This document shows, piece after piece, positions 9,745 through 17,470 of a stretch of DNA of 47,576 bases (positions are counted from its first letter, which is position 1; every line of letters starts with the position of its first letter). The translations under genes were made by a program, and so were the position numbers. Source of the stretch: Oligosphaeraceae bacterium. GTDB lineage: Bacteria; Verrucomicrobiota; Lentisphaeria; Oligosphaerales; Oligosphaeraceae. The stretch covers positions 1 through 47,576 of the forward strand of contig JAAZKR010000232.1 of NCBI GenBank assembly GCA_012799725.1, given 5' to 3'. The notes beneath the pieces are model-generated. The model had not been told where the DNA came from and searched no databases. It was given only the letters and a program-made list of their open reading frames with translations.

Positions 9745-10383
9745 TTATTTAGGCAGCAACGAGCGAAAACGCTGCAACTGCATTGCTTTGTGTTTTTTAG
9801 ACAAGGGTTGCTTGCACAGCCGTAGCCGTTCCAAGTCAATCAAGCCGATTTCACCATCGTTTTCAAGCACGAAAAAATGTTCCGGCTTGCAGTCGGTGCG
9901 CCAGTCCAGTTGTTTTTCCTGCAACAAAGCCAAGGTCGCTTCGGCTCTAGTAATAGCCTCTTGTCGCTTGGTTGCATCTGGTTCGCGCTCCAAATAACTG
10001 GGCAAATCAATTCCGTTCATGGGCAGCATGACCATGACACCCTGATGAGGCAGCCCGAGACGGCGACGTTGCCCCCAGGCAATCACCTCAGGACTAGTGA
10101 TGCCAAGTTCACGGACGAGTGCAAAGCTCTGCCGTTCTTTTTCTGTGTTGGGCTGAGGCTTTTGCAGGCGCAGCATATAGCGCAGGGTGGTCTTCCATTT
10201 GGTGAAGTGATCCTGCTTGACAAAAACCCGGGTGCCGCAAGGCAGCTCATATTTTGAGGTTTTGCCTCGAGGATGCCAGGAAAGGCATTCTCCGTCAGCA
10301 AAGCTTAAAAGCGCATCTAGCTGGTCCAGGCCAGCGGCTGCCAAAGCTTTCTGCCAAGCGGGCAATATAGTCAAGTATTCCAT
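9745..10383 (-). CDS. Kdo/WaaP-type lipopolysaccharide kinase-like protein
   Basis: A small (212 aa) protein kinase-like fold of the kind that phosphorylates sugars in the LPS core (RfaP/WaaP, KdkA). Visible elements are the lysine strand TRVFVKQD near residue 50, a catalytic-loop-like DWRTDCKPEHFFV near 160, and the metal-binding LIDLERLR near 180. In the catalytic loop the usual HxDxxxxN is replaced by RTDCKPEH, so the aspartate is kept but the asparagine position holds histidine. The start has GGAA seven bases upstream. It is the first of three diverged kinases of this class in the window (compare 26187-26990 and 27010-27918). The substrate cannot be told from sequence. Confidence 0.75.
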   Translation of the reverse strand: MEYLTILPAWQKALAAAGLDQLDALLSFADGECLSWHPRGKTSKYELPCGTRVFVKQDHFTKWKTTLRYMLRLQKPQPNTEKERQSFALVRELGITSPEVIAWGQRRRLGLPHQGVMVMLPMNGIDLPSYLEREPDATKRQEAITRAEATLALLQEKQLDWRTDCKPEHFFVLENDGEIGLIDLERLRLCKQPLSKKHKAMQLQRFRSLLPK

Positions 10384-10593
10384 GTTAAATTCCGGGTTGA
10401 TGCCAAAGCGATAATATAATGCGTTTTACGGCTAGTTCTTGGAAACCGTGAACCTTAAGTCGGCAGCTCCGCCGCTCAACATAAGCCCTGGTATGGTTTT
10501 CAAAAGGTATTTCTGATGACACTCATTCCATCGGCAAGATGCTGTCAATTTGTGCAAGAGCGAATAAGTATGTAATTAGCTTCTTTGTGGTTC

Positions 10594-11253
10594 TTATCGT
10601 TTGCGGTTTATCCTTGCTGCCGCGTATCCTGCACCAAATCCGTTATCTACATTTACTACGGTGATACCCGGTGCGCATGAGCTCAACATGGCCAGCATTG
10701 CGGTGATTCCTTGCAGATTGGCGCCGTATCCTACAGAGGTGGGCAGTGCAATAATGGGGGCGGGGAGTAGGCCACCCAATACTGAGGGCAGCGCTCCTTC
10801 CATGCCGGCCACTGCTATAATTACCTCAGCCTGCATTAGGGCTTCACGGCGTTGTAAGAGCCGATGCAGTCCGGCCACCCCCAAGTCATAGTATCGTTCT
10901 ACGACATTGCCCATGACTTCTGCGGTAATAGCGGCCGCCTCTGCTACCGGTATATCAGTAGTGCCGGCAGTGACCACCGCAATTTTACCTCGTCCTCGCA
11001 AGGTTTTATCTCCATGTAGATAGGCCAGCTTGGCGGCGCTATGGTACTGCAACTTGGCATTAAGCTTTCGCATCAGCTCGAACTGTTCTTGATTGCAGCG
11101 CGTTGCCAACACATTTTTGTGATGTGCAAAGAGCTGTGCGGCGATCTTGCCTAGCTGCTCATCGGTCTTGCCTTCACAATAGATTACCTCCGCAAAGCCT
11201 ATGCGTGCCTCACGCTGCAAGTCCGGCCATGATTCCGATGCTTGATTTGTCAT
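10594..11253 (-). CDS. larB: Nickel-pincer cofactor biosynthesis protein LarB
   Basis: LarB carboxylates and hydrolyses nicotinic acid adenine dinucleotide, the first step to the nickel-pincer nucleotide used by LarA lactate racemase. The 219-aa product has the LarB signature near the start (FAEVIYCEGKTDEQ) and the PurE-like core: VVTAGTTDIPVAEAA, an ERYYDLGVAGLHRLL segment, then IIAVAGMEGALPSVLGGL and LPTSVGYG. The last two are the substrate loop shared with AIR carboxylase. The ATG has GGAGA four bases upstream. It lies between a kinase and coaBC. LarE is encoded at 27976-28809; LarC and LarA were not seen in the window. Confidence 0.9.
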   Translation of the reverse strand: MTNQASESWPDLQREARIGFAEVIYCEGKTDEQLGKIAAQLFAHHKNVLATRCNQEQFELMRKLNAKLQYHSAAKLAYLHGDKTLRGRGKIAVVTAGTTDIPVAEAAAITAEVMGNVVERYYDLGVAGLHRLLQRREALMQAEVIIAVAGMEGALPSVLGGLLPAPIIALPTSVGYGANLQGITAMLAMLSSCAPGITVVNVDNGFGAGYAAARINRKR

Positions 11254-11303
11254 GTTCTCTCCGCTGTGTTCAGGGGTGACGGCGCACCGGGATTTACTGC
11301 TTT

Positions 11304-12494
11304 CTATCTTTGATTTTGCAACCAGGCATAGTAGTGTGCGCTTACCTGTTCCAAGATTTGTTCAGCGCATTTATCCTTGCTCAACAGAGGCAGTTGCGTT
11401 ACATGCCCCTCTTTGCTGTATATGCTGACGCGGTTGGTATGGACAGCGAAGCCGCTTCCCGGTTCGCGAATATCATTAGCGCAGATCATATCACATTGCT
11501 TGCTTTGCAATTTCAGACGCGCATTGAGTTCCAAATCGTCGCTTTCGGCGGCAAAGCCCACCAGAAAGGGGCGCTTCTCCTGTTTGCCGATGCTGGCCAG
11601 GATGTCCGGAGTGCGTCGCAACAGTAGGCTGAGCTCCTGCTCTCCATGCTTCTTGATTTTCTTGGGTGCGTACTGATCCGGTGTGAAATCAGCCACAGCG
11701 GCGCAGAGTATGGCGATATCCATATTTTTAAGTTCGGTTATGCTTTGCTCATACATCTGTTGAGCGCTGCGTACCGCAATAGGCTCTATGCGTGGGTTGG
11801 CCGGCAGAGGATCGGCCAGCGGGCCATGCACCAGTTTGACGCAGGCGCCGCGCCGAGCAGCTGCCCTGGCCAGAGCCAGGCCCATTCTGCCGGTGGAGCG
11901 GTTTGAAATGAAGCGTACCGGGTCTATGTCCTCGATAGTAGCGCCGGCAGTCAGGAGCAGTTTTTTGCCCAACAGATCAGACACTGTAAAAAAGTTATAC
12001 ACTTCTTCCATGCATCTTTCTGTTGAGGCCAAAGCTATGCTGCCCATTGCGCCCATATCCCATCGTTGTTCATCCGGCATGATAATTCGGCTGCCTGCCG
12101 GCAATTCGGCAAAAGTATCGGCACAGTTCAGTTCTGTTTCTGCTTCGTCGGGCAGCAGAGCCGGTGCCGCCAGCAGCGGAATATTGTGCTCTTGCATGGT
12201 TTTGCGCCATTGCTGTGTGCTTAAGAGCTGTTCCAGGCGGTTTTGTGAAATTGGGACGGCTAACAGAAGCTCGGCTTGGGCCAGTTGTTCGACACTGACT
12301 TTTTCCAGGGCCATACAGGGCAGTCCCGAAAAGGCCGCCCAAGAGACTGCCGGCTGGAAGTCTTGCGCTGCGGCACTAGCGGCTACCTGCACGCCAAATC
12401 CGGCCTGTCGCAAACGTAGCAGTAATTGCAGACCAGGCAGGCCGGCGGCGGCTCCATCAACTATAAGCAGTATACGCGCTTTGCTTTGTGTCAT
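11304..12494 (-). CDS. coaBC: CoaBC-like protein with intact CoaB half and eroded CoaC half
   Basis: CoaBC normally joins cysteine to 4'-phosphopantothenate (CoaB, C-terminal) and then decarboxylates the product (CoaC, N-terminal flavin domain). From residue about 172 the CoaB half looks whole: LLLTAGATIEDIDPVRFISN, then RSTGRMG, AAVADF, KIKK and GFAAESDD. Residues 1-170 keep the length and fold pattern of CoaC but lack its flavin-site SGGIAAYK-type loop (here IVDGAAAGLPG), the catalytic histidine, the PxMNxxMW motif (here PALLPDEA) and the substrate-clamp cysteine. I infer it acts as CoaB only and that another protein decarboxylates. The start is an ATG. It sits 50 bases upstream of larB and 28 bases downstream of an isomerase gene. 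Confidence 0.85.
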   Translation of the reverse strand: MTQSKARILLIVDGAAAGLPGLQLLLRLRQAGFGVQVAASAAAQDFQPAVSWAAFSGLPCMALEKVSVEQLAQAELLLAVPISQNRLEQLLSTQQWRKTMQEHNIPLLAAPALLPDEAETELNCADTFAELPAGSRIIMPDEQRWDMGAMGSIALASTERCMEEVYNFFTVSDLLGKKLLLTAGATIEDIDPVRFISNRSTGRMGLALARAAARRGACVKLVHGPLADPLPANPRIEPIAVRSAQQMYEQSITELKNMDIAILCAAVADFTPDQYAPKKIKKHGEQELSLLLRRTPDILASIGKQEKRPFLVGFAAESDDLELNARLKLQSKQCDMICANDIREPGSGFAVHTNRVSIYSKEGHVTQLPLLSKDKCAEQILEQVSAHYYAWLQNQR

Positions 12495-12522
12495 GAGGTT
12501 TAGCTTTCTTTTTATCCCAAAA

Positions 12523-13377
12523 TTATTCTATTTTCTTCAGATATTCTATGGCCTCTCGGCAGCGATACTCGCTGCTCAGGTCTGCACGGTAGTCTTCCAC
12601 ACTGATAAAGCCTTGGTAATCGATTTTTTTCAGCCAGCGCAGCATTTCCGGAAAATCATATAGTCCTTCGGCCATGGAGCAGCATTCCCATTTCCAGGTT
12701 ACTGTGCCATTTTCATCGGTTTCTCCGGGATATGGCCTATGCCCAGCAATATGGCAATGTCCTATGTATTCTCCCAGCATTGGTATGACCACGCCAGTAG
12801 TTTCAAAGCCATCGGAAACCATATTATTAGGATCAAAGATGATTCCGGCCTGGCTGGGTGAGAAATTGCTCACGATGCGCAGGGCTAGCGAGGCACTGGT
12901 ATGTATAGTGCCGCCATGTGTTTCCAAGAGCAATTTTACTCCGGAACCACGGGCAATTTCTATGCAACGGGCATAACCAGCTACGGTATCGCCGAAAATG
13001 GCCTGGTAATTATCATTGTCTTGTTTAGTGAATGGGGCGGAGGCTCCCACGCGCATTGCGCTTGCGCCTACTGCCACCGCGCCCTCCAGTACCAGCTTGA
13101 ACTCTTCTAAGTCGGTACATTTGACATAACTGGCCAGACCTGCCAAAGCCAGATTATGATCGCTCAAGACTTGACGTATTTCAGCGGCGCGGCTTGTTAG
13201 ATTCTCCGGCGACAGATCGTTATGGTGAAAGCCCCAGAAACCGGGTTTGGTATCGCCGTTGTCGGGGTTGCGGCGCACGCGCAACTCGAGTCCGTCATAG
13301 CCCAGGCTGCTAAGCAGCTTGGCTTGTCCAAGCAGATCCAAGTCCGGCAAGGACACCGAAATGACGCTGTACCTCAT
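12523..13377 (-). CDS. Sugar phosphate isomerase/epimerase, TIM-barrel
   Basis: A 284-aa xylose-isomerase-like TIM-barrel protein (AP endonuclease 2 family) that probably isomerises or epimerises a sugar or cyclitol. Signs are the opening MRYSVISVSLPDLDLLGQAK, LGYDGLELRVRR near residue 30, the metal-site pattern LLLETHGGTIHTS, IIFDPNNMV, IGHCHIAGHR, and SVEDYR near the end. Metal-binding Glu, Asp and His residues are present at these sites. I choose the ATG at 13375-13377 because AAGGA precedes it by six bases; a longer frame to 13419 would add 14 unlikely residues. The substrate is unknown. Such genes are very common in Lentisphaerota, where they accompany sugar oxidoreductases. Confidence 0.85.
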   Translation of the reverse strand: MRYSVISVSLPDLDLLGQAKLLSSLGYDGLELRVRRNPDNGDTKPGFWGFHHNDLSPENLTSRAAEIRQVLSDHNLALAGLASYVKCTDLEEFKLVLEGAVAVGASAMRVGASAPFTKQDNDNYQAIFGDTVAGYARCIEIARGSGVKLLLETHGGTIHTSASLALRIVSNFSPSQAGIIFDPNNMVSDGFETTGVVIPMLGEYIGHCHIAGHRPYPGETDENGTVTWKWECCSMAEGLYDFPEMLRWLKKIDYQGFISVEDYRADLSSEYRCREAIEYLKKIE

Positions 13378-13410
13378 AAGTGTTCCTTTTGGGGTTATAT
13401 AAAATGGAAG

Positions 13411-13444
13411 ACAGGTCATTCAGGTTTCTGCCTGAATGACCTGT
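13411..13444 (-). terminator. Perfect 14-bp stem between pilin and isomerase genes
   Basis: ACAGGTCATTCAGG (13411-13424) and CCTGAATGACCTGT (13431-13444) form a perfect stem around a six-base loop. On the minus strand it follows the prepilin-like gene and is trailed by CTTCCATTTTATA, a moderate T-rich tail. It lies 34 bases before the isomerase start, so an operator or a 5'-leader hairpin is also possible. Confidence 0.5.
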
Positions 13445-13607
13445 GCGGAAAAGACCAAAAATTATTTATCGTATTAGCAAATTGGGAACGGGCAGCTTAA
13501 GAAGTTACGATGCCGGTTTTACAAGCTTTCTGCGGCAAGCGCATAATTTTCAGGTGTCAACTCTGTGATGCACTCAGGCTAATGCCATTCAGTGGACTTA
13601 ATCACCG

Positions 13608-14210
13608 TTATTCAAGCCATTCTGCATTGGGATCATAGTCGCTTTCTGCGGCGAAAACTTCTTGGATATAGGAACCTTCTTCCCATTTCATGTTGAAGCA
13701 ATGATTGCTTTTTTGCCATTCATCGTCTTTTCGCACTATAAAGCCCTGCACATGGCCATCACCAAACAAGACATTGCCATATTGTTTGCCGTGATTCAGG
13801 TTTTTATCTCTGGCCATGCCCATCTCGGCATTAAAGTCGGTCAAGGATAAGCCGGCCCAATACAGATAGCTGCAATTGGCATCGCCGAAATCATCAATGG
13901 TAGCAGCCTTGCTGTCTTTGGTGCTGCGGCATATGAAGACTTGCAGGGTTTTCAGGTAATCATACTCGAGCAAGAGCTTAAGACTGGGGGCGTTGTGTAC
14001 AGTCTCAGTGCTTATATTTGGCGTCATACTGCGGTTTTCATTGGCATACATGATGATGCTCATGCCAATTTGTTTTAACTGACTGGTACAGTCAGAGCGG
14101 TTGGCCTGCTCACGCGCCTTTTGTAATGCTGGCAGTAACATGGCGGCTAAGATGGCAATGATTCCAATGACGACCAGCAGCTCCACTAAGGTAAAAACAC
14201 GGCGCTTCAT
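13608..14210 (-). CDS. Prepilin-like protein with N-terminal methylation leader
   Basis: A 200-aa type II secretion/pilin-family protein. It starts [24 protein letters not shown], a prepilin peptidase site in FTLVE form with the conserved glutamate at +5, followed by a hydrophobic helix. The C-terminal part holds a typical H-x9-DG sequence, [15 protein letters not shown], around residue 148. This arrangement of pilin head plus late H-x9-DG is very abundant in Lentisphaerota and Planctomycetes (the DUF1559-like group), where genomes carry dozens to hundreds of copies with unknown role. RBS GGAG seven bases before the ATG. Expected location is the envelope or cell surface. A stem (13411-13444) follows it. 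Confidence 0.9.
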   Translation of the reverse strand: MKRRVFTLVELLVVIGIIAILAAMLLPALQKAREQANRSDCTSQLKQIGMSIIMYANENRSMTPNISTETVHNAPSLKLLLEYDYLKTLQVFICRSTKDSKAATIDDFGDANCSYLYWAGLSLTDFNAEMGMARDKNLNHGKQYGNVLFGDGHVQGFIVRKDDEWQKSNHCFNMKWEEGSYIQEVFAAESDYDPNAEWLE

Positions 14211-14577
14211 AAATTACTCCCTGGAAAAACCGAAAATGAAAACCAAAAGGTTACTATAAAACCGAAAACCGGATTAACAAGCCAAGTAGGGCTTGTAGAA
14301 TAAAACGCAAATCAACAGAGCTTTATTGGCAAAATAATGAAAAACCTTTGCCCACAACATTGCAAGGAAAAAAACTCGGATGAAAACGGCAACAAGGAAT
14401 ATAAGTCTCTTGAAAACTTAGTTCGTAATCTGTCAATCTTCTGTAGTGCAGCGTGTGGAAAGCAGGGGATTCATGGGACACATGAGAGCAATACTCCTTG
14501 CTTAAGAATTCTAAACCACGGAAAACGCGGAAAACTTAGCGCGGACTGATCGTCCGCAACCCAGTTGAAAGACTCGA

Positions 14578-14700
14578 TCCACAGATTACACAGATTATAC
14601 AGATGTCGCAGATTTTTTAGGGCTTGCTTTGAAAATGCGCTCCTAAGACAAGAAAACTGCGCCCTAAAAAATCTGCGCTAATCTGAGTAAATCTGCGGAT
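14578..14700. repeat. Long imperfect inverted repeat (repeat B)
   Basis: CGCAGATTTTTTAGGGC (14607-14623) is repeated perfectly in reverse complement at 14661-14677. Beyond the core both arms continue with CAGATTA-type words, giving arms of about 40 bases separated by 37 bases. Related CAGATTACACAGATG sequence recurs at 17839-17876 and 43181-43220. It sits in the gene-free stretch 14211-15112, which otherwise contains only the repeats listed here. Confidence 0.7.
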
Positions 14701-14762
14701 AAAATAAAAAACTTTCCTAAAAAACAAGAAGTTGGGGGATAGTATTGCGGGAAATTCATCCT

Positions 14763-14905
14763 AAAAAAAGCATTCAAAGCTGGGCTCAGTCCTAATAATT
14801 TTATCTCAAGCGATTGTAAAATTTATACTGTTCACCATGTTGCTGAACAGGGCGTTTCCCGTACTACTGTTGTTCAATTTCTTCTTTGTGAAAGATTTTG
14901 CCGGA
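14763..14905 (+). repeat. Dispersed repeat C, copy 1
   Basis: About 140 bases here align by eye with 47325-47472 at roughly 70-75 percent identity, sharing CTAAAAAAAGCA, GTTCACC, TTTCTTCTT and GAAAGATTTTGC in the same order. Neither copy has a clear gene. The alignment is gapped only once or twice, so common descent is likely. It lies 290 bases before the arsR start. Confidence 0.6.
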
Positions 14906-14946
14906 TCGGCTTGTCAGGTGTTCTCGGCGGTTGCTTCTTTTAACTT

Positions 14947-15010
14947 AACCGCCAAGATGCCAAGAACGCCAAAAACGTCAAGGTCAACTTTACGGAATGG
15001 CGTTACCGCT
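14947..15010 (+). repeat. GCCAAGAACGCCAA repeat, copy before arsR
   Basis: AACCGCCAAGATGCCAAGAA continues to TTACGGAATGGCG and resembles the stretch at 24587-24640, which has the same GCCAAGA-GCCAAGAACGCCAA and then TTACGGGGTGGCG. It is the forward-strand relative of the word at 486-516. No gene is visible in the 140 bases between it and the arsR operator region. Confidence 0.55.
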
Positions 15011-15112
15011 GTGATTACAAAGCGGCAAATTAAGAGGGTTGGCTCCATTGGTTCCATGTATTGCCAAGGTAAACCAACGCTAAAGAGGCATTACCTTAGT
15101 TCAAACATGTTT

Positions 15113-15180
15113 TTTAATTAGGTTTTGACTTAATTAGAATCGATGTTATCTTATAACTTAATTAGGCGTGCAATTAATAG
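15113..15180 (+). promoter_or_regulatory. arsR promoter with three TTAATTAG operator-like boxes
   Basis: The word TTAATTAG occurs three times (15113-15121, 15129-15137, 15157-15165, starting from a C or T), with an imperfect reverse partner at 15171-15180. A -35-like TTGACT (15125-15130) is followed 16 bases later by TATCTT (15147-15152), so two boxes overlap or abut the promoter. This arrangement suits repression by the ArsR protein encoded 34 bases later. The binding is inferred, not shown. Confidence 0.55.
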
Positions 15181-15198
15181 AATTTGTAGGAGGATTCA

Positions 15199-15594
15199 AT
15201 GGACAAGAAAAAGCTGTTAAAAGCTCTTGCTGATAAGACCCGCATGAACATTTTGACTTTGCTTTTGCACCATGATTACTGTGTGCGGGCTTTGGCAAAT
15301 GAACTAAGTCTGACTGAAGCGACCATATCTCAACATTTGAAAGTATTGCGCGAGGCGGGATTAGTTGTAGGTGAGAAGCGCGGATACTTCATGCATTATG
15401 CTGTAAAGCGGGAGTTATTACGCGATTTGGCAAAGGCGTTTGAAGCCATGGCTGCCATCGAACAAGGTGGCTGTCGACCGGAAAAACATGAAGATTGTCC
15501 TGCTGTTGAAAACCACGCTTGTCACAAAAAGGGTGGATACAGCGCGGAGGTCAAGGAGTTTTGTCCCGGTACATACCACAGGTGCTGGGAGTAG
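15199..15594 (+). CDS. ArsR-family transcriptional repressor with Cys-rich tail
   Basis: A 131-aa winged-helix protein. The recognition region LANELSLTEATISQHLKVLREAGLVVGEKRG is typical of ArsR/SmtB regulators. The last 40 residues are rich in cysteine and histidine (GGCRPEKHEDCPAVENHAC, then CPGTYHRCWE), which could bind metal or a thiol-reactive ligand, but the classical ELCVC motif in the DNA-binding helix is absent. The RBS GGAGG is six bases before the ATG. It leads an operon with an ABC ATPase starting three bases after its stop and a permease. It probably represses its own operon from the repeated boxes just upstream. Base composition is AT-richer than neighbouring genes, hinting at transfer. 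Confidence 0.85.
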   Translation: MDKKKLLKALADKTRMNILTLLLHHDYCVRALANELSLTEATISQHLKVLREAGLVVGEKRGYFMHYAVKRELLRDLAKAFEAMAAIEQGGCRPEKHEDCPAVENHACHKKGGYSAEVKEFCPGTYHRCWE

Positions 15595-15596
15595 GG

Positions 15597-16568
15597 ATGC
15601 TGCAAATGATCAGTGTTAACAATCTTAAAAAGAGCTATGGTGACTTTTGCGCCGTGAATGATATCTCCTTTGCGATTCAAAAAGGCGAAATATTAGGTTT
15701 TTTGGGGCCGAACGGCGCAGGAAAAACCTCTACTATCAACATGATGACCGGCTTATCGCGAGCAACTGCTGGAGAAATTATGATTGATGGCATAGATGTG
15801 AAACGAGAAACGAAAAAAGCACAGGCTATCATGGGAATTGTTGCAGACGAAAGCAATCTTTACAATGAAATGGACGGGTTTGAGAATCTTTGTTTTTGCG
15901 CTGCTTTGTATGGGATGCCTAAAAGTGAGCGAGAGTCAAAAGCTTGGCAACTTTTAGCGCAGTTCAGGCTGAAAGATGCGGGTAAAAGACCGGTTAAAGC
16001 CTATTCTAAAGGCATGCGCCGCAAACTGACCATTGCGGCAGCGCTTATGCATGCGCCGCAAATTTTGTTTTTAGATGAACCGACAAGCGGAATAGACGTG
16101 GAGAGTTCCCGACAAATTCGTGAAATGATTGTGGAGCTAAAGCACAAGGGGACTACCATCTTTCTCAGCACCCATTACATTGAGGAAGCTGAGCGTGCCT
16201 GTGATCGTATAGCTTTTATAGCAGCTGGCCGAATTGTTGCATCAGGAAGCATTCCCGAATTGATGAATAGCGTTTCACATGGGCATACTATCAGCCTTGT
16301 TACAGCCAAAAATGCTGAGGCTTTTGTTGATGAGCTGCAATCCTGTTTTGAGGCAAGCAAAGTCACGATTCAGTCAGATCATTCCCTTGTGATGGTATCG
16401 GAGCGGCGTATTGCGTTGTTTCCGGTCATGGAGTTTTTTCATGAGAAGGGGATTGATATATATGAAGCGAGGGAACTGCGCCCTTCCTTGGAGGATGTTT
16501 TTGTCAAGTTGACCGGCATTGAGTCTTCCGTATTGCGAAAAGACAAGGAAATGGGGAAACGCCAATGA
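15597..16568 (+). CDS. ABC transporter ATP-binding protein, DrrA/CcmA type
   Basis: The 323-aa ATPase of an ABC-2 exporter. Walker A is GPNGAGKTS near residue 40, the signature loop is YSKGMRRKL (a variant of LSGGQ common in drug-export ATPases), Walker B is ILFLDEPTSGID, and the switch histidine follows in STHYIEEAE. The C-terminal extension after residue about 230 is typical of DrrA-like proteins. I start at the ATG at 15597, with GGAG five bases upstream, rather than the longer frame from 15519 that overlaps arsR. It overlaps the permease gene by 4 bp (ATGA), indicating translational coupling. The export substrate is unknown; control by ArsR suggests a toxic or metal-related ligand. Confidence 0.9.
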   Translation: MLQMISVNNLKKSYGDFCAVNDISFAIQKGEILGFLGPNGAGKTSTINMMTGLSRATAGEIMIDGIDVKRETKKAQAIMGIVADESNLYNEMDGFENLCFCAALYGMPKSERESKAWQLLAQFRLKDAGKRPVKAYSKGMRRKLTIAAALMHAPQILFLDEPTSGIDVESSRQIREMIVELKHKGTTIFLSTHYIEEAERACDRIAFIAAGRIVASGSIPELMNSVSHGHTISLVTAKNAEAFVDELQSCFEASKVTIQSDHSLVMVSERRIALFPVMEFFHEKGIDIYEARELRPSLEDVFVKLTGIESSVLRKDKEMGKRQ

Positions 16569-17296
16569 AAAGCTGGATTGCATTTTGGAATATATTGAAA
16601 AAAGATGTAAGAAACTATTATTTGAAGCCGCCGAATATCAGCTGGGGTATCATTTTTCCTCTTTCATGGACATTGATGCAGATTATCCGCACACCTGATG
16701 AAAACGTTTTAGGGTTATTGCCTGGTCTGATTTCAATGAGCGTTTTGTTTGGTACTACTTCTATGCTTGCTGTTACAATTACTTTTGAACGTAGCAGCAG
16801 GTCTTTCGAACGGCTGTTGCTGGCTCCTATCAGCCTGAATACAATGGTGCTGGCAAAAATTACGGGAACCATAATTTTTGGTGTTTTCAATGCCTTGGTT
16901 CCCATAATTTTTGCAAGCTTCTTTACCGATTTGCCTGCTCTAAATTGGGGGGCTGCACTATTCACTATTTTGCTGGTAGCGCTAACCTCGGCGCTAATGG
17001 GACTCCTGATTGCAGTATCAGCTAAACAAGTATTTGAAGCACAGACTTTTTCAAATTTCTTCCGCTTCCCTATGTTGTTTCTCTGCGGATTGTTTGTACC
17101 AATTTCAAGGCTGCCGGTGTTCTTGCGTCCAGTTTCCTACTGCTTGCCGCTCACCTACGGAAATGATATACTTAATGGCTTGATTACAGGCATAAATACT
17201 CTTTCTGCTCCGCTGTGCTTTGGAATGCTATCGCTTTTTTCAGTGGTGTTGTTTCTTCTTTGTAAATATAATATTAACCGAAAATGGATAGGCTAA
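16565..17296 (+). CDS. ABC-2 type membrane permease
   Basis: A 243-aa integral membrane protein partner of the preceding ATPase. It has about six hydrophobic segments, including VLFGTTSMLAVTITFE, GAALFTILLVALTSALMGLL and the CGLFVPISRLP motif before the last helices, which is typical of ABC-2 permeases. The start overlaps the ATPase stop by 4 bp. It is the last gene of the plus-strand operon; no strong terminator is visible after 17296. The three genes share AT-richer sequence than the surrounding minus-strand genes. Confidence 0.88.
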   Translation: MKSWIAFWNILKKDVRNYYLKPPNISWGIIFPLSWTLMQIIRTPDENVLGLLPGLISMSVLFGTTSMLAVTITFERSSRSFERLLLAPISLNTMVLAKITGTIIFGVFNALVPIIFASFFTDLPALNWGAALFTILLVALTSALMGLLIAVSAKQVFEAQTFSNFFRFPMLFLCGLFVPISRLPVFLRPVSYCLPLTYGNDILNGLITGINTLSAPLCFGMLSLFSVVLFLLCKYNINRKWIG

Positions 17297-17470
17297 GGCT
17301 TCGACTGATCGGCCTGATCGGATTTGGGCGCCTTCTGGTACGTTATAAAAAAGGCATGAAAACAAGCTGGCGCTTATGGAGGGAGCCGGGGCGGCACCCA
17401 AAACTCAGCGTTCGAGGGCGACACAAACGCAGTCTCGTTGAAGGTCTTGGACAACTGGAGGAGTCCATTT

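Noticed and set aside
11788-12663. A 291-aa plus-strand frame opposite coaBC
   Set aside because: It overlaps the CoaBC-like and isomerase genes, which have clear family motifs on the minus strand. Its sequence is rich in Ser, Arg and Cys without recognisable motifs, as expected of a mirror frame.
14337-14549. A 70-aa plus-strand frame in the repeat-rich gap before arsR
   Set aside because: It is Lys- and Ser-rich, lacks an RBS and family match, and lies beside repeat B, so it is more likely chance.
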